Origin: an uncultured Peptostreptococcus sp.
GTDB lineage: Bacteria; Bacillota; Clostridia; Peptostreptococcales; Peptostreptococcaceae
Assembly: GCA_900759325.1 (NCBI GenBank)
Contig: CAAEUW010000029.1
Coordinates: 61,891 to 125,890 of the forward strand
Direction: 5' to 3'
DNA length: 64,000 bases
Shown: piece by piece, positions 25,038 to 33,267 of the stretch
How the letters are laid out: every line of letters begins with the position of its first letter
Numbering within the stretch: position 1 is the stretch's first letter
Position numbers and translations under genes: made by a program
The notes under the pieces: model-generated
Databases searched by the model: none
The model's input: the letters and a program-made list of their open reading frames with translations, nothing else
Told to the model about the DNA's origin: nothing

Positions 25038-26756
25038 TTACTTCCTGGAATCTATGAACTTATCCATATAGTCTTCAATTTCTTCTGCAGTGCTTAGACC
25101 TAAAACTTGATCAGACAACTTCTGCATATCTGCCTCAGTAACAGAATTTATAAGTCTTCTAGCCCTTAATATAGATATTGGTGACATAGAGAACTCATCT
25201 AGTCCAAAACCTAGAAGGATTGGTATCATCTTCTGGTCTCCTGCTGCTTCACCACACATACCTACCCACTTGCCTTCCTGGTGGGCATTCTTAATCACTA
25301 GCTTTATCAATCTCAATACTGCAGGGTTAAACTGGTTGTAAAGGTAGCTTATTTTCTGGTTCATCCTGTCTACTGCACAAGTATACTGGATAAGGTCGTT
25401 AGTTCCTATTGAGAAGAAGTCAACATGCTTTGCTAATATATCAGAGATCACTGCTGCAGATGGTATTTCTATCATCATACCTAGCTCTACATCTTCAGCG
25501 TATGCTACTGACTCAGCCTTCAACTCATCCTTTACCTTCTGGCACATTTCTTTAGCAGCTAGCAATTCTTCTAGAGAAGATATCATCGGGAACATTATTC
25601 TAAGCTTACCGTGTACAGAAGCCCTATAAAGTGCCCTTAGCTGAGTCCTAAAGATGTCAGTCTTATCTAAGCATAATCTTATAGCTCTGTAACCTAAGAA
25701 AGGATTCATTTCTTCATCCATTTCAAAGTAGCTTAGCTTCTTATCTCCACCTATATCAAGTGTTCTAATTACAACTGGCTTACCATCCATACCCTCTAAA
25801 ACCTTCTTATAGGCCTCATACTGGATTTCTTCACTTGGGAATTCATCATTATTCATGTATAGGAATTCAGTCCTGTATAGACCTACGCCCTCTGCGTCGT
25901 TCTTTATTAGGCCCTCTACATCATCTGGTGTTCCTATATTACCAGCTAGCTCTACCCTCTTACCATCTATAGTCTTGGATTCCTGACCCTTTAACTGGGC
26001 AAGAGCCTTCTTATCTTCTTCAAAAACCCTCTTCTTATCCTGGTATTCATCAATTAAGGTCTGGTCTGGATTAATATATACCTGTCCCTTATCACCGTCA
26101 AATACTATTATGTCCCCGTCCTTGGCCTGGCATGTAATATCACTTAGACCTACTACTGCTGGAATTTCAAGAGTTCTTGACATTATTGCGGTATGAGAAG
26201 TCCTTCCTCCTATATCAGTTAGGAAGCCCTGAACCATAGCCTTGTTCATAGTGGCCGTATCCGAAGGAGTCAAGTCATGGGCTACTAGAACTACCTCTTC
26301 ATCAATTGCAGAAAGGTCAACAATCTTTATTCCAAGTATATGCCTAAGTACCCTATTAGTAACGTCCTTTATATCTGCTGCTCTTTCCCTCATGTAGTCA
26401 TTGTCCATAGACTCAAATATAGTCACAAACATATCCTTTACTTCATTTAGGGCATATTCAGCATTTAGTGACTCTGACTTTATCTTGTTTTCTGCCTCAC
26501 CTATAAATTCTGGATCCTCTAGAACCAAAAGATGAGCTCCAAATATTTCCGCTTCTTCTTCACCAAGATCATTTGCAACCTTAGCTTTTACCTTTTCTAG
26601 TTCTGTCTTTGATACCTTAACTGCGTCATTTAATTTATTAACTTCAGCTTCAACATCATTGATAGCCTTCTTTTCTATTACTATTTCATTTTCTTCTACC
26701 ACTAGGGCTTTACCTATTACAATCCCAGGTGATGCTCCAATACCATTAAATAACAT
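25038..26756 (-). CDS. ptsI: PTS enzyme I
   Basis: Phosphoenolpyruvate-protein phosphotransferase starts the PTS phosphorelay by autophosphorylating on a histidine, here His188 in GGRTSHTAIMSR, and passing phosphate to HPr. The PEP-binding C-terminal barrel carries GVGLYRTEFLY, MFPMISS and GMCGEAAGD. The length of about 572 residues is typical. ATG at 26756 has GGAGG 5 bases upstream; longer in-frame starts overlap that site. ptsH is 67 bases upstream, separated by a strong hairpin. No sugar-specific EII genes are in the window. Confidence 0.96.
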   Translation of the reverse strand: MLFNGIGASPGIVIGKALVVEENEIVIEKKAINDVEAEVNKLNDAVKVSKTELEKVKAKVANDLGEEEAEIFGAHLLVLEDPEFIGEAENKIKSESLNAEYALNEVKDMFVTIFESMDNDYMRERAADIKDVTNRVLRHILGIKIVDLSAIDEEVVLVAHDLTPSDTATMNKAMVQGFLTDIGGRTSHTAIMSRTLEIPAVVGLSDITCQAKDGDIIVFDGDKGQVYINPDQTLIDEYQDKKRVFEEDKKALAQLKGQESKTIDGKRVELAGNIGTPDDVEGLIKNDAEGVGLYRTEFLYMNNDEFPSEEIQYEAYKKVLEGMDGKPVVIRTLDIGGDKKLSYFEMDEEMNPFLGYRAIRLCLDKTDIFRTQLRALYRASVHGKLRIMFPMISSLEELLAAKEMCQKVKDELKAESVAYAEDVELGMMIEIPSAAVISDILAKHVDFFSIGTNDLIQYTCAVDRMNQKISYLYNQFNPAVLRLIKLVIKNAHQEGKWVGMCGEAAGDQKMIPILLGFGLDEFSMSPISILRARRLINSVTEADMQKLSDQVLGLSTAEEIEDYMDKFIDSRK

Positions 26757-26778
26757 GCCTACCTCCATCAAATATAAA

Positions 26779-26810
26779 TAAAATGTTAAGAGAAAACTCT
26801 TAACATTTTA
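26779..26810 (-). terminator. Intercistronic hairpin between ptsH and ptsI
   Basis: A perfect 14-bp stem (arms 26779-26792 and 26797-26810) with a 4-base loop is followed on the minus strand by a T-rich tract. It would terminate part of the transcripts after ptsH, giving more HPr than enzyme I. Confidence 0.65.
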
Positions 26811-26823
26811 CAGTCTAGTTATA

Positions 26824-27087
26824 CTATTTTTCTCCAAAACCACTTTCAATTAATTCTACTATTGAATTTAAAGCTAATTCTTCATCTTCACCGTGAGTTT
26901 CGATAACTACTTCAGTACCCTTAGCTAGGCCAAGCTTCATTATACCCATGATTGACTTAGCATTTACCTTTTCGCCATTGCAAACTAATTCTACACTTGA
27001 CTTGAATTCAGATGCCTTCTTAACGAACATACTAGCTGGTCTGGCATGTAAGCCTGTTTCATTGATAATTGTTACTTTCTTTTCCAT
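26824..27087 (-). CDS. ptsH: PTS phosphocarrier protein HPr
   Basis: HPr carries phosphate from enzyme I to sugar EIIs. It has the active-site histidine in GLHARPAS (His14) and the regulatory serine in NAKSIMGIM (Ser45, the HPr-kinase target in Firmicutes). Length is 87 residues. The ATG at 27087 is preceded by GGAGG at 5 bases; the frame opens four codons earlier with no better site. A consensus promoter lies about 140 bases upstream, leaving a structured leader. Confidence 0.96.
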   Translation of the reverse strand: MEKKVTIINETGLHARPASMFVKKASEFKSSVELVCNGEKVNAKSIMGIMKLGLAKGTEVVIETHGEDEELALNSIVELIESGFGEK

Positions 27088-27220
27088 AATAACCTCCAAA
27101 AAAATTCTCGTATTTGTGAAAACCTAAGACTATATAGACTTTCTAATAAACTATATTTTGATAAATGGTTTTGACGGATTGCGACCCTAGAGGTCATTTT
27201 TCGTCCCCATATATTCAACA
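27088..27220 (-). promoter_or_regulatory. ptsH 5' leader with hairpin
   Basis: The transcribed leader contains GACG/CGTC outer arms around a GACC-TCTAG-GGTC hairpin (about 27170-27205). I could not match it to a riboswitch class. The rest is AT-rich without a gene. Confidence 0.35.
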
Positions 27221-27226
27221 AATATT

Positions 27227-27255
27227 ATTATACCTGTATTTTACCCTAAATTCAA
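27227..27255 (-). promoter_or_regulatory. Promoter of ptsH-ptsI
   Basis: TTGAAT (27255-27250), a 17-base spacer and TATAAT (27232-27227) on the minus strand. Nothing else is recognised between here and the amidase-like gene ending at 27375. Confidence 0.75.
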
Positions 27256-27374
27256 TTAAATTACTAGTATTTATTTAAAATATTTTCTGTAAATTACAAA
27301 AAAACAAATTCTATAATTTTTGAACACGAGTAAAGGCTATTTAATAAATATTATACCCAATATTTCCTATCATA

Positions 27375-28481
27375 CTACCTATAATTTATCCTATCCTTTA
27401 TTAGCTGGGCCCTGTGCTCATCTACAAACTTTAGGACACCTTCACTAATCCCCTTAGCTATATCCTGCTGGTATTTTTCATTTTCTAGTTTTTGGGCATC
27501 ATCCTTATTGCTTATGAAGCCACACTGGACTATAACTGCCGGCATCTGCGTAAAGTTCAAGATATCAAACTTTTTTTCTAGCACACCCCTATCCTTCATC
27601 TCTACATAGGATACAGTTGTGTTTTGTATGCTTTCTGCCAAAAGCTTTGAAAGGTTCAATCTTTCGGGCTTGTCACTTACTTCCTTTATTTTATCCTTAG
27701 AAGGATCTTCCTTATTTTTATCACTTACCTTATTATCTTCCTGACCTGAAGTCTTTTTTGCACTTTCACCTGTATTTGTCTTGTTTTTTGATGTCTGAAT
27801 TCCCTTACTTTCATCAGAATCCTTAGTCTTATTAGAATTCTTAATAGATACCGTCTTCTTATTTTCATCCTTTATTAGAGAATCATACTCTATATCCTCT
27901 GGGCTAATATAGTAAGTATCTATTCCAGAAGCATCATTTCTACTCGACTGGGCACTTAACCTTATAGAAACATATAGGTCTGCCTGGTTCTTTTTTGCAT
28001 AGGCCACCCTCTCAGACAATTTCATATCTTCATCATAGGACCTCACCATTATTACATTAATGTCTGCTTGGTCTGAAAGGTTATCCTTGACATATTTGGC
28101 TATTTCTAGATTTATATCCTTCTCCTTTTGACTACCCCTATAGGCGGTCATTCCTTCATTTATACCACCCTTGGCAGCATCAACTGCAACATTTATAACA
28201 TTCCTCTTCTTCTCTTCCATGAGCTCGATAGACTTTTGGTTCTGAGCAGCCTCTTGGGCTTTTTTAGCCTGGGCATTCTTATGATTCGACCATACTAGCC
28301 TACCTATGGCAAAGAAAATTATAAATACAACAAAAAGGACTAAAAACAACCTGGTTTTAATTATTTTTTTCTTCCTCGGCCTAGTCCTACTCACTTGACT
28401 ATTGGGCCTTCTATGATTATTGGATCTTCTAGGTCTTGTATTCCTATTTTGACCCTTTCTTGTCCTCGTACTCTTTCCCAT
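27375..28481 (-). CDS. Membrane-anchored Amidase_3-fold protein lacking catalytic residues
   Basis: This 368-residue protein has a very basic N-terminus (1-45), one membrane helix (about 46-64) and an N-acetylmuramoyl-L-alanine amidase fold. A Lys/Ser-rich insertion (about 205-272) splits the fold. Aligned to active Amidase_3 enzymes, the zinc ligands and catalytic Glu are mostly replaced. The first His is Lys104 (AAKGG), the second His is Arg174 (SIRLS) and the catalytic Glu is Gln319 (IVQCGF); only Glu120 remains. It is probably a non-catalytic wall-binding or regulatory protein. ATG at 28481 has GAGAGG 9 bases upstream. It follows the HAD phosphatase by 16 bases. Confidence 0.85.
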   Translation of the reverse strand: MGKSTRTRKGQNRNTRPRRSNNHRRPNSQVSRTRPRKKKIIKTRLFLVLFVVFIIFFAIGRLVWSNHKNAQAKKAQEAAQNQKSIELMEEKKRNVINVAVDAAKGGINEGMTAYRGSQKEKDINLEIAKYVKDNLSDQADINVIMVRSYDEDMKLSERVAYAKKNQADLYVSIRLSAQSSRNDASGIDTYYISPEDIEYDSLIKDENKKTVSIKNSNKTKDSDESKGIQTSKNKTNTGESAKKTSGQEDNKVSDKNKEDPSKDKIKEVSDKPERLNLSKLLAESIQNTTVSYVEMKDRGVLEKKFDILNFTQMPAVIVQCGFISNKDDAQKLENEKYQQDIAKGISEGVLKFVDEHRAQLIKDRINYR

Positions 28482-28497
28482 ATCCAACTACCTCTCA

Positions 28498-29286
28498 CTA
28501 ATCAATAGCAAAAACATCTTTAAGTACCGATACCACCCCAAAGTCCTTATTGCTAGGTGCAGTATACCTGGCTATCTGCTTAATTTCATCTATAGCATTA
28601 TCCATAGCATAGCTATAATAAGCCTGGTTAATCATTTCAAAATCGTTCATCTGGTCACCAAAAGCCATAGTCTCTTGAGGGCTAATTCCAAGCATGCCCT
28701 GCATCTTGGCTATGGCTGTACCCTTGTTAGTCCCCTTTGGCACTATGTCCAGCCAGTCAAATCCAGACGTGCATATGCTGGCCTCATCAGAAAATTCGTC
28801 TACCAGTAGCTTAAAATCATTATAATATCCATTTTTCGAATGGACTGATATCTTGACTGGTAGCTCCTCTATATGGGCCACATCCTTTACTATACCAAAT
28901 TTTGGTAGGTATATCCTCGCATTTTCTAGAGACTCATCATCAGTCCTATCTATATAGGAATAGTCCGATGTGCAATAAAGAATTCGCATATCATCTAATT
29001 CCTTTAGTCTTGCCAAGAATCTATCGCTTATGTCCCTTGTTAGGGTAGCATTTACTATTACCTGACCATCTATCTCCATCACAGCACCATTTTCAGCTAC
29101 AAATAGCATCTGGTCCTTATATTTATCAAATACAGACTTAAGGCTGGCAAGTTGCCTCCCACTTGCTGCACAAAATTTTACTCCTTTTTCCTTTAAGGCC
29201 TTAAAAACCTTGTCAAATTCCGGACTCATTTCCTTGTCATCATTAAGGAAGGTTCCATCCATGTCTACAGTTATTAATTTTATCAT
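28498..29286 (-). CDS. Cof-type HAD-IIB phosphatase
   Basis: This 262-residue haloacid-dehalogenase hydrolase has motif I (DMDGTFLND), motif II around CAASGR, the lysine in KGTNKGTAI, and motif IV (AFGDQMNDFEM). A C2 cap sits between motifs II and III. Such enzymes dephosphorylate sugar phosphates, FMN precursors or similar metabolites; the substrate is not predictable. AAGGAGG precedes the ATG. It is co-transcribed with the amidase-fold gene. Confidence 0.9.
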   Translation of the reverse strand: MIKLITVDMDGTFLNDDKEMSPEFDKVFKALKEKGVKFCAASGRQLASLKSVFDKYKDQMLFVAENGAVMEIDGQVIVNATLTRDISDRFLARLKELDDMRILYCTSDYSYIDRTDDESLENARIYLPKFGIVKDVAHIEELPVKISVHSKNGYYNDFKLLVDEFSDEASICTSGFDWLDIVPKGTNKGTAIAKMQGMLGISPQETMAFGDQMNDFEMINQAYYSYAMDNAIDEIKQIARYTAPSNKDFGVVSVLKDVFAID

Positions 29287-29405
29287 AAAGCCTCCTTATT
29301 ATATTTATCATCTATAACATTATATCATATACTCACCCCTAGTTAAATCCAATAAAAAAATACAATATTTTTCCATATCCTCTTTACTAGTCAAATGATA
29401 TTTAC

Positions 29406-29475
29406 TATAATAGTTTATGTAACTTTAGAGAAAAGAAATTCAATATAATAATTTATGTAACTTTAGAGAAAAGAA
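29406..29475 (+). repeat. Tandem 38-base-period repeat containing two -10 boxes
   Basis: Two 32-base copies (29406-29437 and 29444-29475) differ at one position. Each begins with TATAATA and continues through the same 24 bases ending AGAAAAGAA. The copies end just before the ribosome-binding site of the first LCP gene, so they look like a duplicated promoter/leader. Confidence 0.8.
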
Positions 29476-29484
29476 GGTGATTTT

Positions 29485-30534
29485 TTGTCTGCTCTTAGAA
29501 AATTCGTAATTTTTCTAGCAGTACTAGTTGTCGCAATCCCAATCACATTTGCTGGGGTTGTATACTCAAAACTAAAAAGCATGCAAATAGATGGTAATTT
29601 TGATATGCTAGCTTCAAATAAATACAAGTATGATAACGAAATTATTAATATACTTTTAGTTGGTAGTGATGGTAGACCTGGTGAAGAGGTTTCAAGATCA
29701 GACTCCATGATGATCTTGACTGTAGATAATAAGCACAAGAAGCTTAAATTAACATCCCTAGGTAGGGATACATATGTAAAGATTCCTAAGCACGGCTATC
29801 AAAAGCTAACTCATGCATATGCCTATGGCAAGGAAAAATTATTGATACAAACAATAGAAGACAACTTTAAGTTGGATATACAGAACTATGCTCAGGTTGA
29901 CTTTTTCTCCTTTATGGACATAGTCGATGCCCTAGGTGGTGTGGATGTAAATATTAAAAGTGAAGAAATACCAGAACTAAATAAGTTCGTAGCCGAATGC
30001 TATCGTTGGAGCAACCATAAAAATGGCCCTCTAAAGTACTTTAGCAAGACTGGTAAGCAAACCCTAGTAGGCTATCAAGCCCTTACTTATGCCAGAATAA
30101 GAAAGAGCGATGGTACTATGGAGAGGGATGACAGGCAGAGAAAGGTGATAGAAGCCATTATACACAAGGTTGATGGCATATCTATATCCAAGTACCCAAA
30201 GCTACTTGATGCCGTTAAACCATATGTCAAGACTAATATGACTCCTACTGAGATAATGTACCTAGGTAAGGATGTCCTTTCTATAGGAAATCTAACAATT
30301 GATACTATGCAGTTCCCTCTTCATCCAGAAAATGAAGTAAGATTACCTGAAGCTGGCTATGTAATTCCATTTGAAAGCTACGAGGTAGATATTTTACACA
30401 AGTATATATTTGATAATATAAAATCTACACCAAATGAAATTAAAGAAGCTGGGCAGGCATGGAAGGAAGCTGGAAACCATACCCAGTATATAAATGATTC
30501 AGACTATATGTCAGGGGCATATAATTCTAATTAA
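29485..30534 (+). CDS. LytR-CpsA-Psr (LCP) family wall-polymer ligase 1
   Basis: LCP enzymes transfer undecaprenyl-linked anionic polymers onto peptidoglycan outside the membrane. This 349-residue protein has an N-terminal membrane helix (about 5-28), then the LCP core. Core motifs are GSDGRPGE, SRSDSMMI, LGRDTYVKI, KLTHAYAYG, DALGGVDV and QALTYARIRK with RDDRQRK. The start is TTG, with AAGGTGA 6 bases upstream. A second LCP gene follows, with a terminator and its own leader between. The polysaccharide cluster from 37 to 51 kb is the obvious source of substrate. Confidence 0.92.
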   Translation: MSALRKFVIFLAVLVVAIPITFAGVVYSKLKSMQIDGNFDMLASNKYKYDNEIINILLVGSDGRPGEEVSRSDSMMILTVDNKHKKLKLTSLGRDTYVKIPKHGYQKLTHAYAYGKEKLLIQTIEDNFKLDIQNYAQVDFFSFMDIVDALGGVDVNIKSEEIPELNKFVAECYRWSNHKNGPLKYFSKTGKQTLVGYQALTYARIRKSDGTMERDDRQRKVIEAIIHKVDGISISKYPKLLDAVKPYVKTNMTPTEIMYLGKDVLSIGNLTIDTMQFPLHPENEVRLPEAGYVIPFESYEVDILHKYIFDNIKSTPNEIKEAGQAWKEAGNHTQYINDSDYMSGAYNSN

Positions 30535-30578
30535 TTTAGTGACCTGCTTTAAAAGTTAATATAATATTAGATAATAAC

Positions 30579-30631
30579 AAGGGTGTTAGCATTTGACTTC
30601 TATTACAAAAGTGCTAGTCACCCTTTTTTAT
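30579..30631 (+). terminator. Terminator between the two LCP genes
   Basis: AGGGTG-TTAGCA pairs with TGCTAG-TCACCCT around a 20-base loop and is followed by TTTTTTA. Confidence 0.75.
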
Positions 30632-30694
30632 TTTCTCAATTATGGTTAATTTAATATTAATATTGTACAATCAATGAGAAAGGTAGGTGTTCAG

Positions 30695-31657
30695 ATGTTT
30701 AAACTTAGAAATTTCGTCAGACTTTTACTCTTGTTGGTTATATTGATTCCTGTTGGAACCTTTGCCCTAACTGGCTCTATCCTTAGTGATATCCACAACT
30801 CAGAGATTAACACTACTAGCCTTGATGACAAGTCCCATACATACAAGGACGGCATCAAGAACATCTTAGTAATGGGCACAGATGCTAGACCGGGTGAAAC
30901 CACATCGAGGGCTGACTCTATGATGATTGTTACTATAGATAGTGTGCATGATGACATAAAAATAACGTCCCTAGCCAGGGATACCTTGGTAACTATACCG
31001 GGGCATGGTAAATCAAAGTTGACACATGCCTATGCCTATGGTAAGGAAGATCTCTTAATTAGAACGGTTGAAAATAATTTCGATATAGATATAGATGAAT
31101 TTGTAAAGATAAACTTCCAGTCATTTATAGCTATTATAGATAGTATAGGTGGAGTCACAGTTGATGTTACCCAGAATGAGCTTGCCGAGCTCAACAAGTT
31201 TATCCCAGAGACATATTCATGGTCTACAAATAAGAACAAGGGAGAGATGGAACTGGTAAAATCTGCCGGCACTCAAAAACTAAATGGTTACCAGGCCTTA
31301 TCCTATGCTAGGATAAGACACAATGACTCGGCCTTTGGTAGGGACAATAGACAGAGGATGATAGTTTCTAGCATAATGAAGGAAGTAAAGAATACATCCA
31401 TCCTAAAGTACCCACTACTATTAAAGGCCGCTGCCCCATACATTGATTCAAGTATGTCACCAACTAAGATGATAAAACTTGGACTAGAAGCTCTAAAGAT
31501 AGGAACTGATAATATAAAACAGAAGGAATTCCCTCTTGTAGATAATCCTAGATATACAACTAACGGTTCTTACCTAAACTACGGATGGGTAATCAGGTAT
31601 GATCCTGACTCTGTTAAGTTCCTTAGGCAGTTTATATTTGACGATATTGAATACTAG
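30695..31657 (+). CDS. LytR-CpsA-Psr (LCP) family wall-polymer ligase 2
   Basis: This paralogue of the preceding gene is about 320 residues with one N-terminal membrane helix. The same catalytic motifs are present (GTDARPGE, SRADSMMI, LARDTLVTI, KLTHAYAYG, QALSYARIRH, RDNRQRM), with the arginines and aspartates needed for pyrophosphate binding. ATG at 30695 is preferred over 30674 because purine-rich AAAGGTAGGTG precedes it. C. difficile also has two LCP proteins attaching PSII. Whether the two here differ in polymer specificity cannot be told. Confidence 0.92.
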   Translation: MFKLRNFVRLLLLLVILIPVGTFALTGSILSDIHNSEINTTSLDDKSHTYKDGIKNILVMGTDARPGETTSRADSMMIVTIDSVHDDIKITSLARDTLVTIPGHGKSKLTHAYAYGKEDLLIRTVENNFDIDIDEFVKINFQSFIAIIDSIGGVTVDVTQNELAELNKFIPETYSWSTNKNKGEMELVKSAGTQKLNGYQALSYARIRHNDSAFGRDNRQRMIVSSIMKEVKNTSILKYPLLLKAAAPYIDSSMSPTKMIKLGLEALKIGTDNIKQKEFPLVDNPRYTTNGSYLNYGWVIRYDPDSVKFLRQFIFDDIEY

Positions 31658-31701
31658 ACTAATTCCCTGCAATAGGAATACTCCTTATTAATAATCAACA
31701 A

Positions 31702-31744
31702 AAAATCGGGCTGAATTTGATATGAATCAAATTAGCCCGATTTT
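31702..31744. terminator. Bidirectional terminator between LCP2 and the symporter gene
   Basis: AAAATCGGGCT-AATTTGA arms with one bulge and a short loop, flanked by A and T runs; it serves converging genes. Confidence 0.85.
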
Positions 31745-31829
31745 GTATTTTGCAAAGTAAAAGTGTTAATATTTTTTAAGATAATATCTAAATTTCATTT
31801 TCTAACAACAATTGATTTCTTTTAACCGA

Positions 31830-33179
31830 CTATAGGATATTGTTGTTTTCGGCCTTTTCAAGGGCCTGCTTAACTAACTTAGATAGGCCTATTAGACCTA
31901 TTACGTTTGGTATTACCATAATACCATTAAACATGTCTGCTAGCTCCCAAACTAGTTCAACATGTAGACATGTACCCAAAACTATAAATGCAAGTACTAT
32001 TAGTCTATAAGGTGTCAGTCCTTTTTCTCCAAATAGATACTTAACATTGGCTTCACCGAAGAAATACCAACCGATTATAGTTGAGAAGGCAAAGAATAGT
32101 AGGGCTATGGCAACGAATACTAAACCAAAGGCTCCAAAACCTGTCTCAAAGGCTTTCTGAGTTACAGCTATACCAGTTTCACCTGATAGGTTGGCACCAG
32201 TAGCTATAATAACTAGGGCACTTATATTCAATACTACAAAAGTATCTATAAATACACCTACTATGGCAACTAAACCCTGCTGAGTAGGATCGTCTACTTT
32301 GGCAATTGCGTGGGCATGTGGTGTTGAACCCATACCTGCTTCATTAGAGAATAGACCTCTAGAAACACCATATCTAATAGCATTCTTAACAGTTATACCT
32401 GCAGCACCACCAAGAACGGCACTTGGGTTAAAGGCTCCAACAAATACCTGTCTAATAGCGTCTAGCGTGCTTGAACCCATCATTACAAGTATTATGATAC
32501 CACCAATGATATAGAAGCCTGCCATTATCGGTACTATCTTTTCCGTAAAAGAAGCTATTCTAGCAACACCACCAACAAAGATAAATCCAGATATAATTGC
32601 TAACACGATACCAACTATTAGTGGGCTTATATGAAAAGCTGATTCAAAAGCTGTACCTATAGAGTTGGCCTGAACCATATTACCTATAAAACCTAGGGCC
32701 AATACAATAGTCACTGCAAAGAATGACGATAAAAATTTACTGTTTAGGCCATATCTTAAATAGTAGGCTGGACCACCGGTAACATGTCCATTTACCTCTT
32801 TTTTAAATAACTGGGCCAAAACAGCCTCGGCGAATATTGTCGCCATACCGAAAAAGGCACTGATCCACATCCAGAATATTGCACCTGGACCACCTGAGAC
32901 GATCGCTGTTGCAGCACCTGCCAGATTACCTGTACCAACCTGGGCAGCTATTGCCGTTGCAAGAGACTGAAATGATGACATACCGTCTTTCCCGGCCTTT
33001 TCCCCCTTTAAACTGAATCCCTTGAAAGCCTGTTTAAATGCCTTCGAGAATTTTCTTAACTGGATACCCTTTAAAGATATAGTAAAGAATATACCACATC
33101 CGACAAGGATAACGATAAGAATTTTCCCCCATAGTATACCATTTATGGCTACTACGATTTTTAATAATGCATCATTCAT
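31830..33179 (-). CDS. Alanine/glycine:cation symporter (AGCS family)
   Basis: This 449-residue membrane protein of about 10-11 helices belongs to the AGCS family (AlsT/DagA-like) importing alanine or glycine with Na+. Conserved sequences include AAQVGTGNLAG, SGGPGAIFWMW and the signature SRGLFSNEAGMGSTPHA. No glycine riboswitch is present upstream. Its ribosome-binding site AAGGGGGTG lies inside a predicted hairpin shared with the 3' end of the preceding gene. Confidence 0.92.
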   Translation of the reverse strand: MNDALLKIVVAINGILWGKILIVILVGCGIFFTISLKGIQLRKFSKAFKQAFKGFSLKGEKAGKDGMSSFQSLATAIAAQVGTGNLAGAATAIVSGGPGAIFWMWISAFFGMATIFAEAVLAQLFKKEVNGHVTGGPAYYLRYGLNSKFLSSFFAVTIVLALGFIGNMVQANSIGTAFESAFHISPLIVGIVLAIISGFIFVGGVARIASFTEKIVPIMAGFYIIGGIIILVMMGSSTLDAIRQVFVGAFNPSAVLGGAAGITVKNAIRYGVSRGLFSNEAGMGSTPHAHAIAKVDDPTQQGLVAIVGVFIDTFVVLNISALVIIATGANLSGETGIAVTQKAFETGFGAFGLVFVAIALLFFAFSTIIGWYFFGEANVKYLFGEKGLTPYRLIVLAFIVLGTCLHVELVWELADMFNGIMVIPNVIGLIGLSKLVKQALEKAENNNIL

Positions 33180-33255
33180 TAAAAAACACCCCCTTGTATT
33201 TTATTTATATCAATCGTATAACGAATAATACCAATTTTATACTCGAGGGTGTTTA
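33180..33255 (-). promoter_or_regulatory. Terminator-like hairpin overlapping the symporter ribosome-binding site
   Basis: On the minus strand AAACACCCTC (about 33255-33245) can pair with GGGGGTGTTT, followed by T residues running into the ATG at 33179. The right arm is the Shine-Dalgarno. The loop holds a TCGT-ATA-ACGA palindrome. It could end the GHL10 transcript and block symporter translation on read-through RNA. Confidence 0.5.
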
Positions 33256-33267
33256 TGTTTTATTTAC

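Noticed and set aside
29406..29475. CRISPR array
   Set aside because: Only two copies with a 6-base gap and no palindromic repeat or cas genes; it fits a promoter duplication.
33180..33267. Glycine riboswitch before the alanine/glycine symporter
   Set aside because: The gap is only 88 bases and lacks the paired aptamer core; only a terminator-like hairpin is visible.
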